Shown here one piece after another: positions 35,106 to 44,241 of a stretch of 64,000 bases of DNA; the stretch's first letter is position 1; each line of letters opens with the position of its first letter. The position numbers and the translations under genes were made by a program. This DNA comes from JAHZKN01 sp965250205 (GTDB lineage: Bacteria > Pseudomonadota > Alphaproteobacteria > Rhizobiales > Hyphomicrobiaceae): NCBI GenBank assembly GCA_965250205.1, contig CBDFNK010000022.1, forward strand, positions 245,991 through 309,990, read 5' to 3'. The notes beneath the pieces are model-generated. The model was not told the origin of the DNA and ran no database searches. It saw only the letters and a program-made list of their open reading frames with translations.

Positions 35106-35798
35106 ATGGCACAGCGGACTTCTTACAATCGTGTAAAAATAACGATGGGCTTCTTCGCGCTGATAGTTGGTGCTGTTGTTGCGTCGTGTGCTGTTGCAGA
35201 GGACGACAACGAGAAAGAGGCGGCAACACAAACGCCCTCCTCGGTTGAGAAAAGTGCCCCGGTCGCCCAACAGCCAGCTCAAAGTCACAAAGCTGGCGGC
35301 CATGAAGAGGCCAGCGCAGAGGTGCCTGAACCCGCTGACTATCGCACCAACGACTATCGCTCGCCTGTTCCTGCAACCTTGAAAGGCGCGCGTGTAATTG
35401 GCGGCGAACAAGCACGGGTGCTGTACAAAGCCAACGCCACAGTTTTTATTGATGTCTATCCGCGGGCACCAAAGCCGCCGAACCTGCCGAAGAATACGGT
35501 GTGGCGTGATCCGCCGCATATGAGCATTAAAGGAGCTCACTGGTTGCCTAACGTCGGCTATGGCGTTCTGGCGCCCCATGTTGAGATCTATTTCAAAACG
35601 CACCTGGACAGGCTAACCAGTGGCGATAAAGCCAAGTCGGTTGCATTCTTTTGCCTCAAGGATTGTTGGATGTCGTGGAATGCAGGTAAGCGCGCGGTTG
35701 AATGGGGCTATACCTCCGTCATCTGGTTTGCAGATGGGACTGATGGCTGGCAGGAATCTGGTGCAAACTTGTCGCCCATCAAGGCGGTTAAAGATTAG
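35106..35798 (+). CDS. PQQ-dependent catabolism-associated CxxCW-family protein
   Basis: 230 residues from ATG 35106 (GAAGG site). An N-terminal hydrophobic segment (IGAVVASCAVAE-like) suggests export, possibly as a lipoprotein (VVASC). A disordered acidic/Gln region follows, then a rhodanese-like domain (YKANATVFIDVYPRAPKP ... FFCLKDCWMSWNAGKRAVEW). The motif here is CLKDCW, that is C-x3-C-W. This is the TIGR03865-like family found beside PQQ alcohol dehydrogenases; a redox role is inferred. An IS630 element lies directly downstream. Confidence 0.85.
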   Translation: MAQRTSYNRVKITMGFFALIVGAVVASCAVAEDDNEKEAATQTPSSVEKSAPVAQQPAQSHKAGGHEEASAEVPEPADYRTNDYRSPVPATLKGARVIGGEQARVLYKANATVFIDVYPRAPKPPNLPKNTVWRDPPHMSIKGAHWLPNVGYGVLAPHVEIYFKTHLDRLTSGDKAKSVAFFCLKDCWMSWNAGKRAVEWGYTSVIWFADGTDGWQESGANLSPIKAVKD

Positions 35799-35855
35799 GC
35801 TGCCTTTGCAAGCGGCTACAGCAGGTGCGCCAGGGCGATATTGGTTTCGCAACTA

Positions 35856-36900
35856 GAGCCTTTCAGGATTAGGTTGAATCGAGGGATTCCCAAATCAGTT
35901 TATTTCTGATTCAAGATGAGTACTGGATGAGGCGGCCAGTATTCATGGGGAAACCATATTCTGACGATCTTCGGGCACGCGTGCAGACTGCGATTAATGA
36001 GGGCGATAGTTTGCGGTCCATTGCTGAACGATTTGAACTTGCACCATCGACAGTGATTACCTGGGCAAAGCGGGTCCGCGAGACGGGAAGCATTGATCCA
36101 GACAAGTTCGGTGGATATAAAAAGTGTCAGCTGGAACCGCATCGCTCTACAATCCTGACGTTGATCGAAGCCACACCGCACCTCACCCTGCATCGCTTGA
36201 AAGACGTGTTGGCCGCACGCGGCGTTTTCGTTTCACATGATACGGTGTGGCGTTTTCTGCGCCGAGAAGGCTTGAGCTTTAAAAAAAACGCTGCTGGCAA
36301 TTGAGCAGTTTCGTTTTGATGTGGTGCGCCGTCGGACGCGGTGGCGTGGTGCCATGGACAAGCTCGATGCGCAACGCCTGGTTTTTATTGATGAGACTTG
36401 GATCAAGACAGATATGGCACCGATCCGCGGCTGGGGCCAACGTGGGCAGAGGTTAAAAGGCTTTGCTCCCGACGGATGTTGGCGCACGTACACGTTTCTT
36501 GCAGCTCTGCGCGTCAACGCGCTGACAGCGCCGTGTGTGATGGATGGGCCAATCAATGGCAAACTGTTCCAGCTTTACGTTCAGGACATACTCGTGCAAA
36601 CACTCAAGCCTGGTGACATTGTGATCCTTGATAATCTCGGTAGTCACCGAAGCCACGCCGTCCGAGAAGCTGTCCGCGCTGTCGGCGCGACGCTGGCATT
36701 CCTGCCACCCTACTCACCAGATCTCAATCCGATTGAGCAGGTGTTCTCGAAGATCAAACACTGGATGCGCATGGCTGAGGAGCGCACGCTCAATACCATC
36801 TCAAATCGTGTCGCTGACGTCGTTGCCACAATCTCTGAAGACGAGTGTAGAAATTATATCCGACATGTTGGATATGGACGAACCTAAACCTGAAAGGCTC
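35856..36900 (+). mobile_element. IS630-family insertion sequence
   Basis: 1045 bp. The ends are inverted repeats: left GAGCCTTTCAGGATTAGGTT, right complement GAGCCTTTCAGGTTTAGGTT. Both are flanked by TA (35854-35855 and 36901-36902), the duplicated target of IS630/Tc1-mariner elements; the full context is CTAG on each side. The right flank is the B-end of a CTAG repeat. Transposase frames A and B are joined by a frameshift at an A8 run. The element looks complete and recently inserted. Confidence 0.93.
35945..36887 (+). CDS. IS630-family transposase (two frames, A8 frameshift)
   Basis: Frame A (35945-36304) has a helix-turn-helix (YSDDLRARVQTAINEGDSLR, SIAERFELAPSTVITWAKR). Frame B (visible from about 36293 to 36887) has the DDE catalytic core: LVFIDETW, VILDNLGSH and PYSPDLNPIEQ. 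They meet at TTTAAAAAAAACG near 36281-36293, where slippage would join them into one protein of about 310 residues; this is usual for the family. An upstream start at 35927 is possible. Confidence 0.9.
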
Positions 36901-37042
36901 TAGAGCATCGCGCCTTTTCTCGTGTCAGCCAAGCTGTTTGCTCGACGCTCTATCTCATGGCTTTATCCCAAGACTCTATCCCATGGTTGGCGATCAACTT
37001 ATCTGCTCAAAGTCGAACCCAACGTTTTGCAGGTTGATCTAG
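36901..37042 (-). repeat. CTAG-bounded composite repeat A+B
   Basis: Full unit in reverse orientation: TAGAGCATCGCGCCTTTTC at the left (IS630 side), GGCGATCAACTTATCTGC in the middle and GCAGGTTGATCTAG at the right. The right CTAG gives the stop codon (TAG) of the amidase gene. The left CTAG was split by the IS630 insertion. Confidence 0.92.
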
Positions 37043-37692
37043 TTGGTTGGCTGAACTATTCGCGACGGCTCTATTGAGGCTGGCTTTGTTTTTGATCCAG
37101 CATCAGCCACTAATTTCTGCAATACCGTGAGATGTGGTTTGAGGCGCTTTCCAGGGCAGTCTGTTTGCGCGTGATCGTTGTGTCCGGAAATCGCATCGGC
37201 TGGAATGTTATGTTTGTCTGCCAACCAGATGACCAACGTCTCCAAGGATGCGAGTTGCACTTTGGTCGGTTGGTCGCGATCAAAATGGCCTTCAACAACA
37301 ACCTGAATGCGATTCTGCACGCTATACTTGGTGTTGGTGTCACCTGCATAGGCGATATCGCGCGCCTCACCGATACGGCCGGAAACGCCAATGTAGTAGT
37401 GGTACGGGGAATCGCCCCACGGTTTTTTACCCTGCGAATAGCCTTGCAGGCCGCGCAACTTGCGTTCCAGAGAGATTTTAGGCTGCTGGCGCACGCCGGT
37501 GTGGTGAACAATAATCTCGCGTGCCTTTTGACGTTTCATGCGCTTCAGGATCGGCGCTTTTGCGCCCCACGAGTCCCGGTCGACAATCTCTGGCTTTTCG
37601 GCGGCAAGCGTTACGGCTGAGTTCACCATGCCTAACGAAACGGCTGTTGAGAGATAAAAAACAAAGGCCCAATTTTGCGATCTACGTGTCAT
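37039..37692 (-). CDS. PGRP-like N-acetylmuramoyl-L-alanine amidase (amidase_2 fold)
   Basis: 217 residues. The signal peptide covers residues ~1-30 (VFYLSTAVSLGMVNSAVTLA). The catalytic domain contains VDRDSWGAKAP, the zinc histidine in REIIVHHTGV, YHYYIGVSGRIGEARD and the late zinc ligands in HNDHAQTDCPG. It would cleave peptidoglycan amide bonds in the periplasm. The stop codon comes from a repeat CTAG. It may have a housekeeping role unrelated to methanol oxidation. Confidence 0.88.
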   Translation of the reverse strand: MTRRSQNWAFVFYLSTAVSLGMVNSAVTLAAEKPEIVDRDSWGAKAPILKRMKRQKAREIIVHHTGVRQQPKISLERKLRGLQGYSQGKKPWGDSPYHYYIGVSGRIGEARDIAYAGDTNTKYSVQNRIQVVVEGHFDRDQPTKVQLASLETLVIWLADKHNIPADAISGHNDHAQTDCPGKRLKPHLTVLQKLVADAGSKTKPASIEPSRIVQPTN

Positions 37693-37805
37693 GGCTTGAG
37701 GCCCTTCCAGCTATCCAACGCGATTGTTTTACACCGTCATGTTCAATCTAACGCAGTCGTCTAGGGCGATTTGAGTGCAGCGGGTGGGCCATTTGCTTTG
37801 GAGGT

Positions 37806-38459
37806 TTAATCTTTCATGGATTGGCGTATCAGCTGCGCCACCTGAAACAGATGCTGATCGATCAGAACCGGCACTTCGCAAGCGAGCGGCATATTGTTTT
37901 GTCGTTCCTGAAAAATGCGTGAGGCCCAATCATAGTCTGTTTTGGCTTTGTTGTAGTTTTCTTTTGCTTCTTTGTTTGCATCGTCTTCAGGTTCTAGCTT
38001 TGATAAAGCTATGCCCATATCTTCAATTTTGATGGCGCGTTTTGCTTGCGCTTTGAAGTAGCGCTCAATGCCAGTGATGATGCCGCGTCGTGTGCTGTTC
38101 ACTTTGTCAAAAAGTCCGGCAAAGACTAGGGTCAAGGCTGCATCACGTTTGTCATCGCTCTGGGCGTCTGCAAACGCTTTGATTGCTTTTTCAGCATCCT
38201 CTTTGTCGGTCCGACGGGCCGCCAAAAGCTTAATAAGGGTTATTGTTGGTTTGTTGGACCACCAGCCTTTAAGACCCTCAATCGAAGGTCCATCCCAAAC
38301 TTGAGCAACGGCAAGGTTTTCAACTTTGCGCTGAACGCACGGCCAGTTTGGCGTTGCGTTATCGCGTGCAAATGATGGCGTCGCCGAGATGAGGCTGACA
38401 ATAATCCCAATAGCCAGGATGCCAACGGACATACGGTTGCATTTTATATTCAACATCAC
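37806..38459 (-). CDS. Exported helical protein of unknown function in the lut-like region
   Basis: 217 residues. The signal peptide ends near TPSFARDN (residue ~32). The mature protein is largely helical and charged (EDAEKAIKAFADAQSDDKRD, ITGIERYFKAQAKRAIK) with two cysteines (NWPCVQRKV, PLACEVPVL) and the C-terminal QHLFQVAQLIRQSM. No family recognised. It lies just downstream of the PQQ-associated ABC genes, separated from them by a repeat, so shared expression is possible. Confidence 0.7.
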   Translation of the reverse strand: MMLNIKCNRMSVGILAIGIIVSLISATPSFARDNATPNWPCVQRKVENLAVAQVWDGPSIEGLKGWWSNKPTITLIKLLAARRTDKEDAEKAIKAFADAQSDDKRDAALTLVFAGLFDKVNSTRRGIITGIERYFKAQAKRAIKIEDMGIALSKLEPEDDANKEAKENYNKAKTDYDWASRIFQERQNNMPLACEVPVLIDQHLFQVAQLIRQSMKD

Positions 38460-38495
38460 TCTTTTATCTCTCTGGTGTTGTGACTGGGAGTTACT

Positions 38496-38626
38496 AGGCC
38501 ATCGCGCCTTTTGTTGTACGCACTGAAGCTATTTGCTCAGCGCTCCATCTCATGGCTCTATCCCATGACTGGCGATCAAGTTATCTTCTCAAAGTCGCGA
38601 TTCCAACTTTTTGCAGGTTGATTTAG
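38496..38626 (-). repeat. CTAG-family composite repeat A+B
   Basis: Reverse unit beginning CTAGGCCATCGCGCCTTTTG and ending CTTTTTGCAGGTTGATTTAG. Its degenerate right end (TTAG) supplies the TAA stop codon of the ABC permease. It lies between two same-direction genes. Confidence 0.88.
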
Positions 38627-39612
38627 CCTGCTTTGGGGCCTCCACGTCGACCGATCAAACCTTTTGAAGGATTATAGGCATAGATGGCCAGACTCAGGAA
38701 CAATGCGGTACAGCCGACGACAACGGCCAAAGCGGTGTGATTGATTTGCTGGCCATGGAGCGCAAAGCGGATCAATTCGACCACATAGGTAAACGGGTTA
38801 AGGCGGCACAACTCGTAAAGAACGGGGCTCGACTCGCCAATACGCCACAACGGGTAAAGCGCAGAGGAGGCAAAAAACATCGGGAAGATGACAAAGTTCA
38901 TGACGCCTGCAAAATTTTCGAGCTGGCGGATAACTGATGACATGAAAAGGGCAAGTGCACCGAGCATCAAGCCACCGAGGATCAAGGTTGGAAAGACGGC
39001 GAGATAGGACAACGCTGTCGGCGAGACCTGCCAAAACTCGGTGGCGATGGTTGCAAAGTTTTCTGGCACCATCTGGATATTTTCGATGAGCCGCTGACCC
39101 AACGTATCCGCATCAGAGAGTTGCCAGTCCCAACTTGACCAAATGCGGGCCACCAACAAGAACGTGTAGGCCTGCAGGACAGCAACCGCGACACCGCCAA
39201 GTAGTTTCGACAACAACAAGAAGGAACGCGGAAACGGGCTGACGAGCAATGTGCGCATGGCGCCGGTTTCCCGGTCGTAGACCATGGACAGCGAGGATTG
39301 CATGGCGTTGAACAATAAGATCATGCCAACCAGACCAGGTGCGACATATGTCTCGTAGAGCACGTAGGTTTCATATGGGGGTATGATGGAAACGCCAAGT
39401 GCTTGGCGAAAGCCAGCGGCAAAGATAAACAACCAAATCAGCGGCCGAACAAGCGCTGAGAAAAACCGTTCGCGTTGATGCAGGAAGCGCAATACTTCAC
39501 GCCAGACGATGCCACGAAAGCACGCCCAATATGCACCAAGGCTATGCGGTATTGCTGTTGCCCGATCAAAAGCTGATGTCGGTAGAGATGTCGCTGTCAC
39601 ATCTGCGCTCAT
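38623..39612 (-). CDS. PQQ-associated ABC transporter, permease (ABC-2 type)
   Basis: 329 residues with about six hydrophobic segments. The ABC-2 motif region (YLAVFPTLILGGLMLGALAL, LCRLNPFTYVVELIRFALHG) is present, together with the long N-terminal region typical of the TIGR03861-like permease. It overlaps the ATPase gene by 4 bp. With the ATPase and binding protein it resembles the LutAEF transporter in methylotrophs, which moves lanthanides or a lanthanide chelate; the substrate here is inferred only. Confidence 0.88.
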   Translation of the reverse strand: MSADVTATSLPTSAFDRATAIPHSLGAYWACFRGIVWREVLRFLHQRERFFSALVRPLIWLFIFAAGFRQALGVSIIPPYETYVLYETYVAPGLVGMILLFNAMQSSLSMVYDRETGAMRTLLVSPFPRSFLLLSKLLGGVAVAVLQAYTFLLVARIWSSWDWQLSDADTLGQRLIENIQMVPENFATIATEFWQVSPTALSYLAVFPTLILGGLMLGALALFMSSVIRQLENFAGVMNFVIFPMFFASSALYPLWRIGESSPVLYELCRLNPFTYVVELIRFALHGQQINHTALAVVVGCTALFLSLAIYAYNPSKGLIGRRGGPKAG

Positions 39613-40400
39613 GCTGCCGCCGCCTCTGTCGTGCTGGTTAATTTACGAAACGCAGTTGGTAAATCTTGTGCGCCCGCTTGTGCCATGAGCCCTGGTACGG
39701 CGCCTTCGTAAAGCACGCGGCCCTTGTCGAGCAGCACCAGTTTATCTCCACTTTCTATTTCATCGATCAAGTGGGTGGCCCAAAGAACGCCAAGTTTCTG
39801 CTCGGTGACAAGTTGACGAACAATTTTGAGAACGCTCTCGCGTGAGCCGATATCCAGACCGACTGTTGGTTCATCGAGGAGCAAGCAGCCGGGGCGGTGA
39901 AGCAATGCACGGGCAATCTCCACGCGTCGCGCCTGACCGCCTGACAGATTGCGAATTTTTTCATGTGCTCTGTCGTAGAGGCTAACGCGGCGCAATGACT
40001 CTTCGGACCGCAGTCTGGCCTCGCCCCGCGCAATGCCATGCAGCGCTGAGTGATACATCAGATTTTGCGCCAACGTGAGATCTGCATCAAGCGTTCGGCT
40101 TTGAAAGACCACTCCCAAACGTTGCAGCGCTGCTGTTGGTCTGCGGCGCACGTCGTGGCCAAGAATTTTAATTTCACCGCTGACGTTGTCATAAAGACGG
40201 GTGACCAATGAAAACAGTGTCGACTTGCCAGCCCCGTTTAGCCCCAGAAGCACGCTGAAGGTGCCACGTGGCACGGTTAGCGAAACGTCAGCCAGCGCTT
40301 GAATGTGACCAAAATTATGGCTGACGTTCTTTACAACCAGCGCGTCTGCAGCAGGGGAAGAGGTCAAAACGGTGCTCACTCTCGTTGCATAGTAAAACAA
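39609..40400 (-). CDS. PQQ-associated ABC transporter, ATP-binding protein
   Basis: 263 residues. Walker A GLNGAGKST, the LSGGQARRVEIARALL signature, Walker B CLLLDEPTVGLD and H-loop WATHLIDE are all intact. It is the TIGR03864-like ATPase paired with the permease. ATG 40400 is given; GTG 40379 (MSTVLTSSP) is an alternative without a strong ribosome site for either. In related species the homologous gene is lutE. Confidence 0.92.
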   Translation of the reverse strand: MFYYATRVSTVLTSSPAADALVVKNVSHNFGHIQALADVSLTVPRGTFSVLLGLNGAGKSTLFSLVTRLYDNVSGEIKILGHDVRRRPTAALQRLGVVFQSRTLDADLTLAQNLMYHSALHGIARGEARLRSEESLRRVSLYDRAHEKIRNLSGGQARRVEIARALLHRPGCLLLDEPTVGLDIGSRESVLKIVRQLVTEQKLGVLWATHLIDEIESGDKLVLLDKGRVLYEGAVPGLMAQAGAQDLPTAFRKLTSTTEAAAA

Positions 40401-40457
40401 ACGGTCTTGGGTGTTTGCGGACCTTAGATAGAGCTAGGGCTATTGTTTGGGTGCCCT

Positions 40458-40889
40458 TTAGCCCTTAACGATGAATTTGGCGCGTTGGCTGTCGCCACGA
40501 GCGCCTGGGATTCTCAATTCAAAACGTCCTGGACGAATGGTTATGAAGGTGAGTGTTGCCTCGCCCTCGTCGTCAAATTCGAGGCTGTCAACGCCCAATG
40601 GACGGACCTCAATGTCATTGATGACGATTTCGTTGACCCAGACATTGCGGAAGAATTCAGGGCCCTCAATCGCCAGCTCCTGCGAGCCGTCAGCCTGTAT
40701 TTTGATTTTATAGTGCTTCCCAGATTCAAGTTCATAAGGTTTTTCTGCCAACGGTTTTCCGGCTGAAAGTGTGATCGGCGGCAATTCAATAGCTTTCACT
40801 AACAGGCCGGACTGTGCCTGGACAGGAGCTGATAGTCCGATGGTTAGCAGTCCAACAAACGCTGCGCTGATCATTGATTTAACGGACAT
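40458..40889 (-). CDS. Exported cupredoxin-like protein
   Basis: 143 residues with a signal peptide (residues ~1-25, ending APVQAQS). The mature part is strand-rich with a cupredoxin-like order (LESGKHYKIKIQADGSQELA, EFFRNVWVNEIVINDIEV, TLTFITIRPGRFELRIPG) but no Cys or Met ligands for copper. I infer a metal-free or metal-binding helper of the adjacent ABC system. Its 5' region is occupied by a repeat (40932-41062). Confidence 0.7.
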   Translation of the reverse strand: MSVKSMISAAFVGLLTIGLSAPVQAQSGLLVKAIELPPITLSAGKPLAEKPYELESGKHYKIKIQADGSQELAIEGPEFFRNVWVNEIVINDIEVRPLGVDSLEFDDEGEATLTFITIRPGRFELRIPGARGDSQRAKFIVKG

Positions 40890-40931
40890 CTGTATTTCCT
40901 TGTGCTGAGAGAATGTAAGCAGTGTTCGCGT

Positions 40932-41062
40932 CTAGGGCGTCGCGTCTTTTGTTGTACACAGTGAAGCTATTTGCGCGACACTCTATTCCATAACTCTATC
41001 CCATGATTGGCGATCAACTTATCTGCTCAAAGTCGAAGCCAACTTTTCACAGGTTGCTCTAG
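40932..41062 (-). repeat. CTAG-bounded composite repeat A+B
   Basis: Reverse unit from CTAGGGCGTCGCGTCTTTTG to CTTTTCACAGGTTGCTCTAG. The right CTAG gives the stop codon (TAG) of the beta-propeller gene. The unit separates that gene from the cupredoxin-like gene in the same operon. Confidence 0.9.
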
Positions 41063-42039
41063 TTTGGAGCGGAAACAACGCCCCATGGATAACGCCCAAC
41101 GGTGATTGACTTGATGACTTTGAGTTTCTCAACATCAATAACAGAAACATCGTTTGAGGTGCCGTTGGTGGTAAACAATAGTTTGTCGTCGGGCGTAAAA
41201 TCCACATTCCAAATGCGCTGACCAACAAGGAGATATCTTTTGACCTCATAAGTTTTGGCATCAATAACTGCGACGCGATTGGCAGGACCAAGGCCGATAA
41301 AGGCTAGTTTGCCATCTTTTGTGATGCGCACCCCCATGGGTTGAATGGCTTCTGGTGTGATGCCTTGAATTTCAAATGTGATTTTCTTTTTGATGGCCTT
41401 GGTTTCTGCGTCAATCACCGTCACTGTACCGCCAATTTCGGCGCTGACCCAAACTTCTTTGCCATCAGGGGAGAATTGTGCAACGCGTGGGCGATTGTCC
41501 ACGAGCACATTTTCAATTGAATCATATGTTGCAGTATCGATGAAGTGGGCCATGTTGGTTGTCTCAGATGTGTTGACCAACACTTTGCCGTCTGGACTGA
41601 TGCCCATGCCTTCCGGCTCCACCCCAACGGGCACGTCTGTGATCAATTTGCCTGTTTGAATATCAACTACGGTCACAAGGTTGTCGTCTTCATTCGACAC
41701 ATAAAGCGGGTTGCCGGATGTGTGCAGGATTGGCAACTCTGGATCAGGGCCGGACGGCAGGTGTTTGACCAATTTATAGGTGTTGGCATCATAAACTTCG
41801 ATCCGGTTGTCATCACTTGTGCAGACAATCACCCATTTACCATCCTTCGACATGATGATGCCGCGAGGGCGCTGGCCAACCTTTATGGTTTTGATGACTT
41901 CAAGTTTTTCGCTGTCAATCACCGAAACGGTGTTGTCTTTTTCATTCGATATAAAAACGCGATAAGCCATCGCTGGCGATGACAGGGCAGTGATAGCCCC
42001 AAGGGCAACAGCTATGAGAGTAGTGCGGTTCGGCGTCAT
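41059..42039 (-). CDS. YVTN beta-propeller protein, PQQ-associated
   Basis: 326 residues with a signal peptide (residues ~1-25). About seven repeats of VSVIDSEKLEVIKTIKVGQR type give a periplasmic propeller of the TIGR03866-like group that travels with this ABC system. Role unknown; binding of the transported solute or of cytochrome partners are guesses. Its stop codon lies in a repeat CTAG. Confidence 0.88.
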   Translation of the reverse strand: MTPNRTTLIAVALGAITALSSPAMAYRVFISNEKDNTVSVIDSEKLEVIKTIKVGQRPRGIIMSKDGKWVIVCTSDDNRIEVYDANTYKLVKHLPSGPDPELPILHTSGNPLYVSNEDDNLVTVVDIQTGKLITDVPVGVEPEGMGISPDGKVLVNTSETTNMAHFIDTATYDSIENVLVDNRPRVAQFSPDGKEVWVSAEIGGTVTVIDAETKAIKKKITFEIQGITPEAIQPMGVRITKDGKLAFIGLGPANRVAVIDAKTYEVKRYLLVGQRIWNVDFTPDDKLLFTTNGTSNDVSVIDVEKLKVIKSITVGRYPWGVVSAPN

Positions 42040-42110
42040 GTATTTTTCCTCATAAACAAACGTGTCGAAACTAACCTGGGGCCTTGGCGCGTAGAGTTGG
42101 TCGTCAATAG

Positions 42111-43415
42111 TTAAGGTTTATACGCCTTGCACTTGGATTCGGGTCTATCAAAACCGAGTGTATCGAGTTCAGAAAACTGATGTAGGAATTCTGGTTGCGG
42201 GGATACCGTGACATGCAAGTTTGGTGTCACCAAAATTACCGGCTGGCGTAACTGGCCATTCCAGTCGCGAAATGTCAGTTTTTGACCTTTAAAGGCGGCC
42301 AATTCAAAGTCTTTAGATCGAATGTAGTTGATCAGTTTTTCCGGATCATCGCTGCGTGTGCGGCTAGCGGCCTCTCCTACCGTGCGTACAGCCATCCAGA
42401 CGTCATAATCCAGTTCCCGCATGTTACGATTATTCATGCGTTTGAAGCGGTTTTGAAATTGTGTGCCGCCCCAAAGCTCAACCGCTGGATGCCAGCTTGC
42501 AGGTGACAGACCCGCTGAGCCGACAACAGGGCGCGCATCCCATGTGCGAAATGGGAAATAATCAGCAAACAATTGGCCTTCATCAGCCACCACGACAACG
42601 TCGTGACGTGGCGCTTCCTGGGTGAATTTCGGAATTTGTTTTTGAATTTGTTCATAACCGCCGTCAGAGCGTCTGCTACCAGGATTGTATTCAAACTGTC
42701 GCTCTTCAACGATTTTCTGCCTGAAGCGCTTGGCCGTACGTTGAAGGGCTTTAGCCCAAAGCGTGTCGCGTTTGGTGGTCCCGGTTACCAAAAACCATCT
42801 GCTCCACCGTTTCCAGGTCAGATATTGGCCAAGTGCATCGGCTAACATAGCGCGCGAGGGAGCTGTGTGGATGAGATTTGCGCGGCAGTCGGTGTTGCGC
42901 AAATCATCGTCAGGCGCGCCAGCGTTCAAGATGATCGCATTTTTGCCCTTAAGAGCATCAGCCAACTTGATCAACACATCGGCATTCAAGTCGGCGACGA
43001 TCATGCCCACGCCAGCATTTACACTGGCGAGCGTATCAGCAATCAACGCGTCTGGCTTGTCGCTTTCCAATACCTCAAGCGTGAACTTCTGCTTGAGAAA
43101 GCGTCCGGTGGTGTTGTTGTCGGCAATAGCGAGTTTGGCGCCACCCAGTCCGTCATCGGCGGGGCGTTGGCTTAAAAGCGATAGCGGTGGCGGCAGGTCC
43201 CGCTTTTGGCGCAGCATTAAAATGGTTATATTTTGAATGTCTTTTGCGGGTTTTTTCGCGCTCTCAGTCTTGGTCTCGGCTGCAGAGGTTCCCTCAGGTG
43301 CCGTTTGTGCATTGGCGTCGGCGGCAACAAGTGCGGACCCTGACAGTGTACAAATCATGAGTGAAAGCGCGCATACAGCGATTAATCCGCCGTCGCTTTT
43401 TCCAACTCTGATCAC
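42111..43415 (-). CDS. PQQ-associated ABC transporter, periplasmic binding protein
   Basis: 434 residues from GTG 43415, strongly supported by TAGGAGGTGACTGC. The signal peptide is followed by a Lys/Glu-rich linker (~40-65) and a branched-chain amino acid-type binding fold (GMIVADLNADVLIKLADAL, VVVVADEGQLFADYFPFRTW, ELDYDVWMAVRTVGEAASR). It matches the TIGR03863-like component and is the LutA counterpart. It is the first gene of the minus-strand run. Confidence 0.9.
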   Translation of the reverse strand: MIRVGKSDGGLIAVCALSLMICTLSGSALVAADANAQTAPEGTSAAETKTESAKKPAKDIQNITILMLRQKRDLPPPLSLLSQRPADDGLGGAKLAIADNNTTGRFLKQKFTLEVLESDKPDALIADTLASVNAGVGMIVADLNADVLIKLADALKGKNAIILNAGAPDDDLRNTDCRANLIHTAPSRAMLADALGQYLTWKRWSRWFLVTGTTKRDTLWAKALQRTAKRFRQKIVEERQFEYNPGSRRSDGGYEQIQKQIPKFTQEAPRHDVVVVADEGQLFADYFPFRTWDARPVVGSAGLSPASWHPAVELWGGTQFQNRFKRMNNRNMRELDYDVWMAVRTVGEAASRTRSDDPEKLINYIRSKDFELAAFKGQKLTFRDWNGQLRQPVILVTPNLHVTVSPQPEFLHQFSELDTLGFDRPESKCKAYKP

Positions 43416-43706
43416 GCAGTCACCTCCTAAGTCACTGTTAAGTAAGTATTATTTATCGTTTCTGACGTACTCATATGGCCCAATTAGGCCAGAGTTTTGT
43501 GGTGTTACTATGTTTCATTGTTAGATCGCAAACGGCGACCTCCTGTCAAGAATGGGAAGTTGTCCTCGCGAAGACGTGAGTGAGCGTGATGGGCAGGTCT
43601 TGCCGCTTGGGGACCAATCCAAGGCATAACGTTGTGCGTTATGTTAAGAAGCTGAGCGTGACCATGTGGATGTGAGTTGCGCTGTTGTTTAAGACAGGAG
43701 AAGTGA

Positions 43707-44231
43707 ATGATAGCGCGCTTGGTTCCGGCCCTTTGTGCCTTGTTGATGGGAGCGACCATGACTCACGCCGCGCCGAAGACTGCTGTATTTCCAGTTGAGT
43801 TAAGTGTGCCTGCACTTCATCCTGATGATTTGATGTTTGGCACGACGATTAAGCTGGAAGAGCTGGAGCGTTTGAAGGTTGTCACCAAAGAGCTGCGCAC
43901 ACTTTTGGCGGCATCGGGTGAATTTGCGGTTGCAGATTTATCGTCTATTGAAAAAGACATCGAAGAAAAAGCTCCCCTTCATGAGTGCAATGGTTGCGAA
44001 AACGATCTTGCTAAAAAGGTCGGTGTTGAACTTGCCGTATTGCCATTATTGCAGAAATCCTCGGATACTTTGTTAAACCTCACGATCGCTGTGCAAGATG
44101 TAGCATCGGGCCGCCTTACACAAAGGGAGTCGGTGGTAATCCAAGGAAACACGGAAGAATCCTGGGTGCGTGCGGTGCGCTGGTTGGTCAAACACAGACT
44201 TGTCGCAAAAAAAGAAAACAAAGAACAATAG
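43707..44231 (+). CDS. DUF2380/DUF3280-type exported protein
   Basis: 174 residues after AGGAGAAGTGA. A signal peptide ends at THAAPK (residue ~22). The mature part resembles the DUF2380 family found near PQQ dehydrogenases: KTAVFPVELSVPALHPDDLM, two paired cysteines in HECNGCENDLAKK, and EESWVRAVRWLVKHRLV. The paired cysteines suggest redox or metal contact. It is the first gene of the plus-strand run 43707-50820, with the binding protein gene 11 bp downstream. Confidence 0.78.
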   Translation: MIARLVPALCALLMGATMTHAAPKTAVFPVELSVPALHPDDLMFGTTIKLEELERLKVVTKELRTLLAASGEFAVADLSSIEKDIEEKAPLHECNGCENDLAKKVGVELAVLPLLQKSSDTLLNLTIAVQDVASGRLTQRESVVIQGNTEESWVRAVRWLVKHRLVAKKENKEQ

Positions 44232-44241
44232 GCAGAATGAA

